Origin: Dendrobium chrysotoxum
Taxonomy: Eukaryota; Streptophyta; Magnoliopsida; Asparagales; Orchidaceae
Assembly: GCA_019925795.1 (NCBI GenBank)
Contig: CM034310.1
Coordinates: 22,278,764-22,342,763, forward strand
DNA: 64,000 nucleotides
Direction: 5' to 3'
The position numbers and the translations under genes were made by a program. The notes beneath the pieces are model-generated. The model did no database searches. It was not told the DNA's origin and was given only the letters and a program-made list of their open reading frames with translations. Below are positions 49,801-58,641 of this stretch, one piece after another (positions within the stretch are counted from its first letter, which is position 1; every line of letters starts with the position of its first letter).

Positions 49801-50329
49801 AGCATTTTAGTGGCCAATGTCAACGGGCAACACATATTAACAGAATCTCATTTAAGGTACCTACAGATTTCAGAAATCAAATCAATTTTCATATTCCGTT
49901 TCTGATTCATCTTATTACACTAATTATAGTTGTCCTAGGCAAGCAGAGTAGATGTCAATGTAGAAAACATGGTTTTAAAATCAGCAACAGTTATCGAAAT
50001 AAAACACGAATGACCAAATGAACAAAACATTTAAAAATATTAGCCCGAGTTAAAGATAACTAGAGCTTGCCAATCTAACCTTCAGCTTCCGGCAAGCCCC
50101 TCAGCCCCTTACGGAATACAGATGAAAAGATCCTGGAGGCGCTCCCGGTAATGAACCGCGACGCAGGATCAACGAGCTTCGAGAGCCATCCACTTCCGCT
50201 CGCAGCAGGCGTCGCTAACCCGCGTGGCCCGCGCACCGCCGATGGCGGCCGATCATAAGGCGAGGGTCGCCGGGCCGGCTGCCGCCGAAACTTACCCCCC
50301 GTACCCCCCTCGTACGCCGGCAACTCCAT
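27033..50329 (-). CDS. NUP1: Nucleoporin NUP1/NUP136 (nuclear basket FG protein), 9 exons
   Basis: Nine exons, all with GT-AG introns and compatible phases, join into about 1,315 codons, close to the length known for the Arabidopsis protein. Exon order and ends: 50329-50080, 47208-47156, 34413-34298, 33886-33721, 32427-32113, 31991-31908, 30778-30071, 29949-29537, 28875-27033. The N-terminus (GGKFRRQPARR, PYDRPPSAVR, GWLSKLVDPASRFI) is basic with a probable amphipathic helix. The middle has PAEIAKAYMSSR and GRSAMYKMSRSPYF. The last exon is an FG/FxFG-rich, Ser-rich disordered domain, ending in a basic RKIVKVRRDKLRRK tail. In plants this protein is a nuclear-basket component that works in mRNA export with TREX-2 and affects nuclear shape. 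The start is the ATG at 50327-50329; the frame is not open to an earlier ATG. Identification is by recognition of the family, not by search. Confidence 0.93.
29537..29949 (-). CDS. NUP1: NUP1 exon 8
   Basis: 413 nt: acceptor TTAAAG, donor AAAG|GTCAGC (phase 2). It starts DLLELDEEEEAVVVSI, an acidic patch, then a Ser-rich linker with the short FG motif PPFMFGSVA near its end. Confidence 0.9.
30071..30778 (-). CDS. NUP1: NUP1 exon 7
   Basis: 708 nt, phase 0 to 0: acceptor GAGCAG, donor GAG|GTTTGA. It starts ALKRGSSILDSEYGSFGPIR and RIRQKSG, a conserved block with a likely nuclear-localisation character. It continues as a long hydrophilic region and ends KKKPAFQMTAPE. Confidence 0.92.
31908..31991 (-). 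CDS. NUP1: NUP1 exon 6
   Basis: 84 nt, phase 0 to phase 0: acceptor TCCTAG, donor CAG|GTAGTG. It encodes ESKYTTLSDAPASSQ and GTPGSTSKSDGRQ. Being a multiple of three, it could be skipped without a frame change. Confidence 0.85.
32113..32427 (-). CDS. NUP1: NUP1 exon 5
   Basis: Acceptor TTGCAG. It encodes IPQAVAASPAEIAKAYMSSR, then GLPVIPRSVLRFSEPHELSG and PRGRSAMYKMSRSPYFKV, all typical of plant NUP1. Two donors keep the frame: ATG|GTCTGT at 32113 (chosen, G at +5) or AAT|GTGATG at 32119. They differ by two codons. Confidence 0.88.
33721..33886 (-). CDS. NUP1: NUP1 exon 4
   Basis: 166 nt: acceptor CAACAG, donor AAT|GTAAGA. It encodes AQVDYLTGLICSRAIEP and a polar linker ending SVSESPLN. It enters in phase 2 and leaves in phase 0. 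Confidence 0.9.
34298..34413 (-). CDS. NUP1: NUP1 exon 3
   Basis: 116 nt: acceptor GTGCAG, donor AG|GTATGT. It encodes PPSESQIQEAVDGHNP and then EISEIEQLLKQNKYTR, which runs into exon 4 as the conserved Tyr-Thr-Arg-x-x-Val-Asp module of NUP1 proteins. Confidence 0.9.
35001..35088. repeat. 44-bp tandem duplication
   Basis: Two adjacent 44-bp units (35001-35044 and 35045-35088) start ATAACCCAGGCTG and end AGCCAT, differing at a few positions. Confidence 0.9.
35570..37050 (+). other. LTR-like or other repeat segment in intron 2
   Basis: The plus strand has a promoter/leader look: CCTATATATTATGGCC, then AATAATGAAATAAAATTT, then a CT-rich and C-rich stretch (35980-36180) and repeated TTTGAATTTGAATT words (36240-36510). 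This could be a solo LTR or the edge of a larger element. I found no second copy or target duplication, so the call is weak. Open frames on both strands at 35864-36300 are composition artefacts. Confidence 0.3.
36720..36899 (+). other. 59-codon open frame in intron 2, unrecognised
   Basis: The plus strand has ATG at 36720 and TGA at 36897-36899. The translation starts MADPEVDHGFSYNDQ and continues as an acidic, low-bias protein (LLSPFFDPSSGAEATVEEYI). It is GC-richer than its surroundings and preceded by a CT-rich stretch (36640-36665). It could be a captured exon fragment or chance. I do not recognise it. Confidence 0.25.
37051..39309. other. Unclassified intron sequence, possible solo LTR near 38.2-39.0 kb
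   Basis: No gene. On the minus strand at about 38420-38432, CACCTATATATATGGGTGG is a good TATA-like box followed by a C/T-rich leader. With the repetitive AACAGCCAGGGA(A/C) words at 38840-38960 this suggests an LTR, but its ends are not found. A C16 run lies at 38965-38980. Confidence 0.3.
38965..38980. repeat. Poly-C run (16 C)
   Basis: An unbroken run of 16 C in GC-rich surroundings; length may be affected by sequencing. Confidence 0.9.
39310..40145 (-). mobile_element. CTATGATGC element, second copy (reverse orientation)
   Basis: It starts CTATGATGCACCGACACTTC exactly as the right end of 14002-14950 in reverse complement, and the match continues through the interior in inverted order (TCGATGC and CATCGACG blocks, TTCTCATTTTCATTTCTCTTT). 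It ends with GTCGCCGTGTCCGTGT where the other copy reads on to its terminal repeat. Here that terminus is replaced by a TATG/TACA microsatellite (about 40146-40192). It lacks the 60-bp RTE insertion of the other copy. Confidence 0.82.
40146..40192. repeat. TATG/ATAC/AC microsatellite
   Basis: ATACATACATTATGTATGTA followed by TATGTATACACACACACA. It adjoins the truncated right end of the CTATGATGC element. Confidence 0.8.
40371..40621 (+). mobile_element. 5'-truncated RTE LINE fragment with 12-bp flanking repeat
   Basis: It corresponds to the last 250 bp of the larger copy at 40797-42050: GTTTGGTCACATAAAATG, then GGTAGAGGTAGACCTAAA, then CCCCACGTAGTGGGATAAAGG. ATTATATTAGAG occurs at 40359-40370 and again at 40622-40633. 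Because ATATTAGAG is also native to the element at that point, part of this repeat could be microhomology used at insertion. Confidence 0.8.
40797..42050 (+). pseudogene. RTE-clade LINE reverse transcriptase, 5'-truncated and frameshifted
   Basis: Translation gives NQFGFMLDSSTMEAIHLLSG, then DLHMIFIDLKKAYDKVPKEV (first Asp block). The catalytic FADD is at 41255-41266, in another frame from the segment before it. Next come TRFRYLGSIIQSDGEI, KFYKMVVRPTMIYGAKC and the C-terminal AEMRMLRWMSGFTLKDRIRN and CRGRPKKTWLENIR. The 3' end has CCCCACATAGTGGGATAAAGG and a GTTGTTATTGTGG tail. Several stops and frame changes make it a pseudogene. It lies within intron 2 of NUP1, opposite to that gene's transcription. 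Confidence 0.9.
42150..42775. mobile_element. TAGGGGTG-type non-autonomous element (GGGTCGGGT arms), ends decayed
   Basis: It has the same architecture as 16345-17071: left end GGGGTATCAAAATGAG, arms of AACCCGAC/GGGTTGACC repeats, a GC-rich centre (CGCGAGTGGGCGAGGGCATG), and a right arm ending TTTTCGGGTCGGATTTTCG. I could not confirm a target duplication. Open frames inside are composition by-products. Confidence 0.65.
42776..45427. other. Intron 2 sequence, nothing recognised
   Basis: AT-rich DNA without reading frames of note, repeat ends or RNA genes. Confidence 0.5.
45428..46116. mobile_element. 689-bp Tourist-like element with GC-rich centre
   Basis: TAA duplications at 45425-45427 and 46117-46119. 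Left end GGGGTTATTTGGTTGG; the right end reads CCAAACAACACC. Arms contain complementary words (TGTAAAAGGAATGCAAG and CTTTACACTCATTTTAC). The centre (45550-45910) is GC-rich, with GGTGG, GGCGG and GGCGA repeats and no real gene. Relative: 59607-60074. Confidence 0.8.
46117..47155. other. Intron 2 sequence, nothing recognised
   Basis: AT-rich DNA up to the donor of exon 2. Confidence 0.5.
47156..47208 (-). CDS. NUP1: NUP1 exon 2 (53 nt microexon)
   Basis: Acceptor TTGTAG, donor GTAAGT (perfect consensus). It encodes PEQNCQVRPYVPDPVDV and turns phase 1 into phase 0. It is isolated, with 2.9 kb of intron before it and 12.7 kb after. Confidence 0.82.
48520..49445. mobile_element. Probable non-autonomous DNA element in intron 1, GC-richer centre
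   Basis: Both edges use the same palindromic vocabulary: GTGCATGCATTGGTGCATGG on the left and GCACCGTGCACTATGCGC on the right. The same words occur at 25290-25445. The centre (48760-49200) has repeats of CAAGCTCAAGAAGGCAATC and GCGATCCAAGCTCAGCTTC type, and has open frames on both strands (97 and 130 codons) that I do not recognise. Exact ends and target duplication were not found. Confidence 0.5.
50080..50329 (-). CDS. NUP1: NUP1 exon 1 (N-terminal basic and amphipathic region)
   Basis: 250 coding nt encode the start ELPAYEGGTGGKFRRQPARR and then SGWLSKLVDPASRFITGSAS and RIFSSVFRKGLRG. The second half can form an amphipathic helix. In yeast Nup1/Nup60 such helices bind the inner nuclear membrane; the same role here is inferred. 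The donor is AAG|GTTAGA (phase 1). The exon is strikingly GC-rich compared with every other exon. Confidence 0.93.
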
Positions 50330-50424
50330 CAATGGAGCCGATCTACCCGATGAGTAAAGAGATGGCGATGCAGAGAAAGAAAATATGAAGAACGAAAGAT
50401 GAAACAGGGAAAGAAAGCGGAAGA

Positions 50425-50432
50425 AAACCCTA
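50425..50432. promoter_or_regulatory. Telo-box (AAACCCTA) in the NUP1 leader
   Basis: AAACCCTA lies about 100 bp upstream of the NUP1 ATG. In plants, telo-boxes often occur near the transcription start of genes expressed in dividing cells, together with other elements. A role here is inference. Confidence 0.5.
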
Positions 50433-50508
50433 GATTTCGCGATGACCAGGAAAGGGAAGGAAACGACCCTATGCGGATGCGGTTAGGTCTCACCACAAGC
50501 GCCGTCAT

Positions 50509-50517
50509 CCTTTTATG
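50509..50517 (-). promoter_or_regulatory. NUP1: TATA-like box for NUP1
   Basis: On the minus strand, CATAAAAGG lies about 180 bp upstream of the start codon. If used, transcription would begin near 50475, leaving a leader of about 145 nt that includes the telo-box. Confidence 0.35.
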
Positions 50518-50559
50518 CATATGGTTGGCATTTTGCGGGACTAAAAATGAAACCAACCA

Positions 50560-51821
50560 AGGAAATTGGCTTGTGTTCGTATATGTACCACGTGGCCTGA
50601 CGATATTGTTTGGGTGAGACGCGGGCTGAAATGTCTGGTTTTATGGAACGAGCTCCGTCGGAGTTGGTGCATGGATCTGATGGCCCAGATACCGCCACGA
50701 ATAGCCAATCCATGGAGGGGGGATGTGTAAAACTATAATTGTTTTTTATTTGAAGGGTATTGGAAAAATTAAACATGATTATGGGAAGCGGCGCTTCGAG
50801 GGTCAAATTGTAAATATTTGAAAGTTTTATTTTTTTGCTAAAAATTTGAGTGGGTGTCCATATCTTTGGCCACATTGAGTTTAGCATAAATTTTAGTTGA
50901 TTATTTATGTATTAAATTAATTTAAAAACAATCAAATAATGATAAGCATTAATCTAATTAAATTTTAATATAAATATTATGATCCAACTTTCTCCTTTTT
51001 TTCATAATTTGGTTTCGAGCTGACTCATCGATGGGTCAAATCAATTAGCAAAGCATAAATGTTGATCGAAATCAACTCAAAATAAAATTGGATTGAATTC
51101 AAACTAGTTCAATTTAATTTCGAGTTAGCTCGATTTGTTTTCGAGATGGCTCAAAATTCTATTGCGATCATTTATCGCAAGAGCATAAAGAACGGAATAA
51201 ATAATAGCATTATACCTTGGAATGATGTTGTCACTTTGTAGTACTCTTTATCAAAAGGTTATGAACCGCTTGGTTATAATATTTTGTCCTCTAATATCAT
51301 GGTTTGATTACTGTCAGATATAAAGAACCATCCTAAGTTAGATATTAAAATTATTCCTTGATAATTTAAGCTATTATTACTGTCCCATCAATAGTTGTCA
51401 GTATATAGTTTAATTTGTTTGTATTGACCTAAGAAAGTGTTAGTATAGTGAAAATATTTATTAGTCAATTAATGTTAAGGATATTACAAGACATTAATAC
51501 TTAATGTGTATTATGTTTGTCAAATTCTTGAGGTAGAATTTTTTTAATAAATTTTGTTGACAGGAGATCTTTAATAATAAGTTAATTATATCATTGTAGC
51601 CATAATAGTTTTTTGCATTGATACTATAATGAATATCCTCTGTGGATATTAATCTTAGTTTTAACAATCAATCACTAATTGAGTCATAGGATTTAAATTT
51701 GATATTCGATTGAGTTTTGCTACGCTAGTTGAATATGCTAATAAGGATAGGATCGAGAAGATTCAAATATTTTAAAACCTAGTTTTAATAATAAATTCAA
51801 ACTCGGGGAATGGGCTTAGAT
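50560..51821. other. NUP1 upstream DNA, nothing else recognised
   Basis: GC-moderate sequence falls off into AT-rich intergenic DNA. It presumably contains the NUP1 promoter. No other genes are seen. Confidence 0.4.
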
Positions 51822-52408
51822 TAGGGGTGCAACCGAGTCAAGTTAGCTCGCGAGCTGACTCGAGCTCGACTCGGCTTTCGAGCTCGACAGCTTATCGAGC
51901 TCGAACAAATGTTCGCTCGATTAGTCAGCTCGTCGAGCGGCTCGCGGAGGTGACTAGGCAGGAAAAGGAAATCTCAACTGAGCCGGCGGACACAACGATT
52001 CAAAGGTCAGGTGGGAAAACCAAAATGATGGAGCATGCGGATCTCGACGGTGGAGCTCAGGACGACGGATCTCAACTGAGGACATGACGACGAGCTTGAG
52101 ATGAACGATCTCGACGGCAAAGCTCGGGACGAGAGCGTATGTGACGACGAGCTTGGGATGACGGATTTCAATGGCGGAGCTCGGGACGACGACAAAACTT
52201 AGGATGATAGCCGACGCAACGATGAGCCTACTCGGGACGGAGCTCGACAGCGGAGCTCGGAACTGAGCTCGACGAGCCACTCAACATGAGACGAGTCGAG
52301 CTCAAGCTCGAATTTGAGCTCGACTTGAGTTCGAGCTCGGGATTTGACAGTCGAGCTCGACTCGAATACCCCCTGGCTTGAGTTCGATTGGACTCGTTTG
52401 CACCCCTA
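51822..52408. mobile_element. hAT-like non-autonomous element rich in GAGCTCGA motifs
   Basis: Inverted ends match well: left TAGGGGTGCAACCGAGTC, right end in reverse complement TAGGGGTGCAAACGAGTC. Flanks GCTTAGAT (51814-51821) and GTTTAAAT (52409-52416) agree at 6 of 8 positions, a probable decayed 8-bp duplication. Arms are filled with GAGCTCGACTCG-type palindromes, and the centre repeats GGCGGAGCTCGGGACGACG. Reading frames inside are composition artefacts. Confidence 0.82.
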
Positions 52409-52416
52409 GTTTAAAT

Positions 52417-54540
52417 AGCCAAAACCCACCAATGTTAATTCAGTTAAATTGAATATCACTTTGTAAGCAACTTAGTTAAGAGATTATCATTGACTTAGTC
52501 ATGATGATTTATCCCCTACCCCAGTGAATCAATCATCTTGAGATGTGAGTTGCTTTTGAAATTTGATACTTAATTTCTAGTTTTTTTTCTGCATTTAAAG
52601 GAAATATTAACTTTTAAATTGGATCAATCCCCTTCGTATGTAAATTCAATTTTATAATTTTTTAATTTATTTCACTTTATGCAAAATATTAACTTTAAAT
52701 ACAATCTAGTTTAAGGTTGTTGGTTGGTCTTGAGACTGAGCCTGAATAAATAAAACCTATTAATATTATTCTAGTTAAGTTAAATACAACTTCATAAGGT
52801 TCCCAAGCGAGAGGTGACCTTGAAACTTTATCACTTTTCAAAGTTGAGATTTGATCTTAAAATTATTGTTCTATCTTAAAGGAATAAAAAATCCCTAAAA
52901 TTTAATGCTTAACCCTAAATTCAAATTCAACTCCTTAGCATGTCCATATGTCCAACTCAATCTTAGCTTAGCTTGAATCCCTACTCTAGCCCATAGCAAG
53001 AGTAGATTAATAGTTGGCACTAAGATAACTATAGGATACCAATGGATTTAGAAAAACCCATAGGAGGATATTTTTAATCATTCAATTGAATATCAATGAA
53101 CTTAAATAGCCTAAGTTTAGACCTCATATTAGCTTGACCCTAATTGGTTCTAGTGAGCCCAATTGGTGCTCTAAGTACTCGATCTCTTCTCTATTGGTTC
53201 AATCATATGTTCGTGCATTATAATTAATTGTGGATCTTTTGGGCTTAACTTATAGGCCCAAGTTTAAACCCTAGATCCAATTTGTGATTTTGAAAAAATT
53301 AATCCAATTAATTAGATAAACCTCTTTCATAGGATTTTCTTCATCAAATCATAGGTGAGTTGACCAATTTAGGCCAGATGGACCTATTTAACCCTATGGA
53401 CCAAAATCTTCAGATTAGCTAAATTGATTGAACCTCTAAGGCCTCAACTAAATTTCAATAGGTCAATCATACATGACATGGCTCTAATTGGCCCTTGAAT
53501 AGACCAAATGGCTCACTTAGCCCAAGTTGACATAAATTGACAGCTTAGGTTATTTTGAACAATTTGAATCATTTGATCAAAATGAGCTAATAAAATCTTT
53601 AAAACCATTTCAACTGACTAATCATAGTTGACTTGAGCTAAATTGAGCTTTGAACAAGTTCAATTAGCTAATTGGCTCAATTAAATTTATTAGACTAAAT
53701 TGGCCAATTTAATCAAATTGACCTCAATAAAATCTTCCAATTGACCTGAGTAGACCTCCCATAGATAGAATTGAGTCAATCATCCTTTGGTTATGTGGAC
53801 CCCATGTGCCCTAAAAGCACTTAATTAGATTCTTATGATCACATATATCACTAAGAAAATGAGATTGATGATTTCAGTCTAGCGCACGTAGGAGACAAGT
53901 AAATCATCAGGAGAATCCAAATGCAAGAACATAAGCCCAATAGTTTAAGAAAGTAAATTTGAGTTATCTATGTATAAAAGCAAACAAAAAATTAAAAAAA
54001 AAACTTGAAGATATATACAACAAGCAAGCTAAGTTTAAAATAACAAAATTAATGTGTTATCTTGAAATATCCTTAAATAATATGTTTTCAGCCTAATTAT
54101 TTTTAAAATAATATTTAAGACACCACCTATAATAAACTAAATAAAGTTTTTGGTACAGAAGATCCTAAATATGATTAAAAAAAAATTAGTTAATAACATA
54201 CTTTTTTGACTTAACTACTATTGTCTACGAATTACCACAAAGTTCTTGCAGGTCTCTCTATAAAGGATTACGAACCTTTATAAAGATACGAAGATTCGAT
54301 ATTTTGCAAAATAATTACTACAAATTTCGACTAAAGGTTTGCAAGCCTTCAAAAAGTTTAACGGACCTCCACTAATATAAATTTTAGGAAGTTTTTTTTT
54401 AATGCATTCAAACCATTTTGAATCCAATTAATGCTAGAACTCTCATAAATTTTTAATGTTAACTACTAATAACTATGTAAAAAAAATCAGATTATAAGTA
54501 ATTTAAATAGGTTTATAAAACCAAAGGTGCAAAATATAGA
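52417..54540. repeat. Low-complexity AT-rich region with recurrent TTGACC/GGTCAA words
   Basis: No gene. From about 53040 to 53780 the sequence is built of variants of CTAATTGGCTC, TTGACCTCAATAAAATC and CTTGAGCTAAATTGAGC. It looks like the decayed non-coding part of a retrotransposon or a simple tandem array, but no clean unit emerges. Confidence 0.35.
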
Positions 54541-55166
54541 TAGGAATACTTAACTCTATGTCAAAAACTTTTGCTCATTTTTCTAACGTTACCTTGGGCT
54601 CCTTGAGAAAATAGCCACCTAGTCTTCTTTACAAATAGTTTTCTTGTGAGTTTTCTTATAGGATCAATGAAGAGATTATGGTGCTTGCTTTCCATGAGAT
54701 CGCTCTTCAAATTGGTTTGCACGATTTCTTTAAGAATTCATTACTTATTGTAAGCTATTAATTTTCATTATCATTTCTTATCTTTTATTAGTGTCCTAGT
54801 TGAAAATGCTTGTGGGAGCTTGAATCGAAGAAAGGGAAAGTTATCCCAAAAAAAGTTGGTGTAAAGACTTCACCACCTATCAAATGAGTAACAGTATTTG
54901 TTTACTATAAATTGTGTAGGAAATCCTTGGTGTGGTGGACATTTAAGTTTAGGCTTAATATGTGATCAAATCACATAAAAAGCATTACATGTTCATATGT
55001 GACTTTTGCTTCTTGCACTTTTATTTATTCTTTGTATTGATCATCATTTTTTTAGCATCATGTGGTATTGTAATAATATTTGTGGTTAAATATTGAGATC
55101 AAAATAGTTTGCAAAAAATTTAAATAGCTCAATTCACCTCACCTCTGAGTAGGTGTAAACCAATAC

Positions 55167-55180
55167 TTTGTATTAGAGCA
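55167..55180 (+). promoter_or_regulatory. Degenerate primer-binding site of the plus-strand copia element
   Basis: TTTGTATTAGAGCA matches the initiator tRNA-Met site TGGTATCAGAGC at 10 of 12 positions. It lies 230 bp before the gag start, so the 5' LTR should end at about 55166. LTR-like features (promoter-like text at 54560-54700) precede it, but its left end is not fixed. Confidence 0.55.
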
Positions 55181-55408
55181 TTTGCTCTACAATTATTGGT
55201 TTCACAACTAAGAGTGATCTTTGCAAATTTACACACATGTAGATTTTTTTTTAATTACCAATTCATTACACTTTCGATAAAATTATCTTGGTTGCTTCAC
55301 CACATGGCCACCCCTACTTGATGAAATGCCCTTTAATTTTATATTTATAATATTGTGATATGCATATTTGACATCTTGAAAGACAAAATTTTTCTTATAA
55401 TTATTAAA

Positions 55409-56484
55409 GATGGAAGGATGTTCCACTGCCCATGAAGGGCAGAAGGTGGCTAAACTTGAACTAAGCTTGCTAAATAGTAAAGATATTGATGCTCTTTAGT
55501 GTACCCTTAAATATGATGATTATATAATGATTTGTAATTTAAGAACAAGCAAAGAAATTTGGATCAAGTTGTTATCACATATGAAGGCATCGATAAGATA
55601 CATGAGACACGTATTAACATCTTAATGTAGGAGTATGGACTTTCTTAGATGAAACAAGGATAAACGGTCACAAAAATATTTGTACATTTCACTAATGTAA
55701 TCAATAGTCTTAACTCATTTGAGTAGGTACACACAAATTGAGTGCATATAAACAAAATCCTATACTCTTTACCAAAAGTGTGAGATCCTGACGTAATCAC
55801 TATTTTTGAAGCACATGATATTGATCATCTACATATTTCCTTAGTAGTGCGTGAGCTAAAGGTCTATTCAAAAAATGATGAGGAGGAAGACTTGAAGAAG
55901 AAATCAAAGCATGTGGCACTTGGGTGGCATGACATGAGTGAAAGTGACTCAGCACATTCTACATTTTATGATGATGAGTTTGCTCTACAAATACATAAGT
56001 ATGGTAAGATGTTAAGAAAAAAACCTTCTATGATGAAAAATGAAAAGAGTCAAATAATAAATTAGAATAAATCTAAATCTAACATGACAAGTGAAAAGCA
56101 TGTTACTCCAACATATTTCAAATGCAATATGCGCAGACATTTAAAATCTAAATGTCCCTTGAAGAATAATGGGAGAAAGATAAGTCTACATTAAAGAAAG
56201 ATGAGAGAGCATTATAACTGACTTGGGCAAACTTGGAGCGTAAGGAAACATGAAAGCCCGACATCTATTGCATGGTAATCAATGACCACACGGATAAGGT
56301 CAATGATATGTTATATGATGATGTTCATGCTACTCTTATTAATATAAATAATATTTTATCTAATTTAAATAAGAAGTATCATACATTGAAAAAAGAGTGT
56401 ACACATTTAAATTCTTATTACCTAGAATCGCATAATGATTTGGATAGCTGCAAATTAAAAAATGATTTCTTACATAAAAAATAA
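55409..56484 (+). pseudogene. Copia gag and zinc-knuckle region, broken
   Basis: The start MEGCSTAHEGQKVAKLELSL leads into a gag segment with TSKEIWIKLLSHMKAS. A degenerate knuckle TYFKCNMRRHLKSKCPL lies at about 56107-56160, followed by an acidic linker rich in Leu and Asn (56272-56484: DDVHATLININNILSN and KKYHTLKKECTHLNS), usual in this copia group. Confidence 0.75.
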
Positions 56485-57299
56485 ACTATTGTATGTGTAA
56501 AAATAAACTATTGTATGTGTAAAACTAATAGAGAGAATGTAATTTTTCATGCAAAAAATTGATTACTAGAATAAATTTAGTAGAAAAGCATCTTATGATT
56601 TATACATTCCTAAATAAAATACTAATTGTAGATCATATATATGTACAAAGGCTAGGTGCACTACTTTTGGTGATGGATAACACTTATCTAGAAATTATAA
56701 AGCATCGACTATGCATAGAACAACTCAGCTTATTTGATTTTTAGGCTTATTTATGCACAAGTAATTTGAATCCCCCTACACTTTTTGAATATGTCATTCA
56801 CTCTATCAGTTGGCCCAAAGCAATTTTGGTTTCCAAGCCAATGGCCTAATTTTTTATGTAGGTTTTCCTTCACTCTTGGACCATTGAAGGTAGATTATTT
56901 GGATGTGAATGTATATGACAGGAGACCATTAGTTTTTCAATTTATTGGAACCAAGTTATAGTGTATTTATGTCATTAGGACATAACAATAAAAGAAAGAT
57001 AATAGGAGTCAGCACCATTAGCTATAGCTCCTACGCCATTGAGAATTTCCTACTAGTTAATGAATTAAAACATAATTTTATCAACATCAACTAGCTTTGT
57101 GATAATGGGTATGGAGTTTAATTTTCATTTTCTAATTATTTGATTAAGCTTTTAGATGAAATCTACTTTATTGATCATAGATATAATGACATGTACTTGC
57201 TTGAATTAAAATGTTTGATGTTTAATAGTGTTAAGTACATAATTTTTTGGGTGTTGCTTTTTGGAATTAAAAAAAAAAAACATAAGATGGATTTAGAGA

Positions 57300-57828
57300 G
57301 AAAGAGAGTTACCCATTATAGTTATTAGAAATGGTCATGCAGGTGAATTTGATAATAAGAAGTTTGTTGTTTCTTATGAAGAATTTGTGTTAGACATAAT
57401 TTTTCAGCCCTTAGGACACCACAATAGAATGGTGTAGTTGAGAGAAAAATAATACCTTGTTAGATGTGGCAAGAACCATATTGCGTGAATATAATTTGCC
57501 AAAATATTTCTACCAGAAGTGATAAATATTGCTTATTATGTGATAAATAGGGTCAATATCATATTTGTTATTTAAAAGGACCCCTTAAGGAATTTTGAAG
57601 GAAAAGAAGCCTAATGTGTCACATTTTTGTGTCTTTGGTTATAGATACTTCATTTTGAAAAATAGGAAAGAACGCTTAACTAGATTTGATACAAGATTTG
57701 ATAAAAGAGTTTTCTTAGGATATTCAAATCATAGTAAGGTTTATATGGTGTTTAATAAAAAGAGCTTGATTTTTAAAGAGTTCGTTCAAGTAACATTTGA
57801 TAAAAAAATCTCAATTTATTCGGGATAA
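57300..57828 (+). pseudogene. Copia integrase remnant
   Basis: Near 57420, TPQ followed by NGVVERK marks the Glu block of the integrase core. The 77-codon frame 57595-57828 (KKPNVSHFCVFGYRYFILKN, FDKRVFLGYSNHSKVYMVFN) is the conserved integrase C-terminal part. Confidence 0.85.
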
Positions 57829-58059
57829 AGGACATGGATGATGAAGAGATTGATAGGTTAAAGAAACTAAATTTAGAACTATTAGTAATTATTAGAGAGA
57901 AACCTCATACATTTGATTTACCTAAGGAGTGGAATATGCATCTAACCATCATAAGGAATTGATCATGGAAGAGCCATGCCATGGTGTTCAAACTGTGAGT
58001 GCATTTTGAGAAGATTTTGTCCATTCTACTTTCCTCTCCCATATAGAACCTAGGAGTAT

Positions 58060-58560
58060 TGACACGGCCTCAAATGATGAGTTTTGGGCAGTTTCAATGC
58101 AAGGAAAGTTAAATCAAATTGTAAGGAATAATTTGTGGGAGTTGGTGTCTAGATCCACTAATCAACATATATATAGAACCAAGTGGATTTATATGAATAA
58201 ACCATATAATTTAGGAGATTTGGTTAACAATAATACTAAAATAGTATTCTAAGCGTTAATCGAATATATGGAATATATTTTGATGAGCATATGCCCAGTA
58301 GCTAGACTATAAGCCATTAGATTGTTGTTAGAATTTTCTTGTTATAAAGGGTTTAAATTATATCATATAGATATAAAGAGTGCCAACCTAAATGGAATTA
58401 CTGAAGAAAACAACTACATATAAAACATCAAGTTTTGTAGATCATCTACATTATGACCATTAATTTAAACTTAAGAAAACTCCGTATGGATTATAGCAAG
58501 CCTTTAGGGCTTGGTATGAAAGATTAATTTCATGTTTTACCACCCTAGGCTTTAAATAGG
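58060..58560 (+). pseudogene. Copia reverse transcriptase remnant
   Basis: Readable pieces: FWAVSMQGKLNQIVRNNLWE and then YRTKWIYMNKPYNLGD, PVARL, IRLLLEFSCYKGFKLYHID with IKSANLNG. Multiple stops interrupt them. The palm catalytic box is not recognisable. Confidence 0.8.
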
Positions 58561-58616
58561 GGAATGTGGACACTACATTATTTATAAGAAATTTGGAAAT
58601 GATATGATTGTGACTT

Positions 58617-58641
58617 AGAATATATATATATATATATATAT
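58617..58641. repeat. (AT)n microsatellite
   Basis: A short AT run inside the copia remnant. Confidence 0.9.

Noticed and set aside
50329..50556. A 75-codon upstream frame whose TGA overlaps the NUP1 ATG as TGATG
   Set aside because: Its ATG codons (50556, 50520 region and 50508) lie at or upstream of the TATA-like box, so they are unlikely to be in the transcript. Without a mapped start the overlap is probably coincidental.
51827..52280. Frames of 86, 108 and 62 codons in the 52-kb region
   Set aside because: They fall inside the GAGCTCGA-rich element and reflect its repetitive, stop-poor composition.
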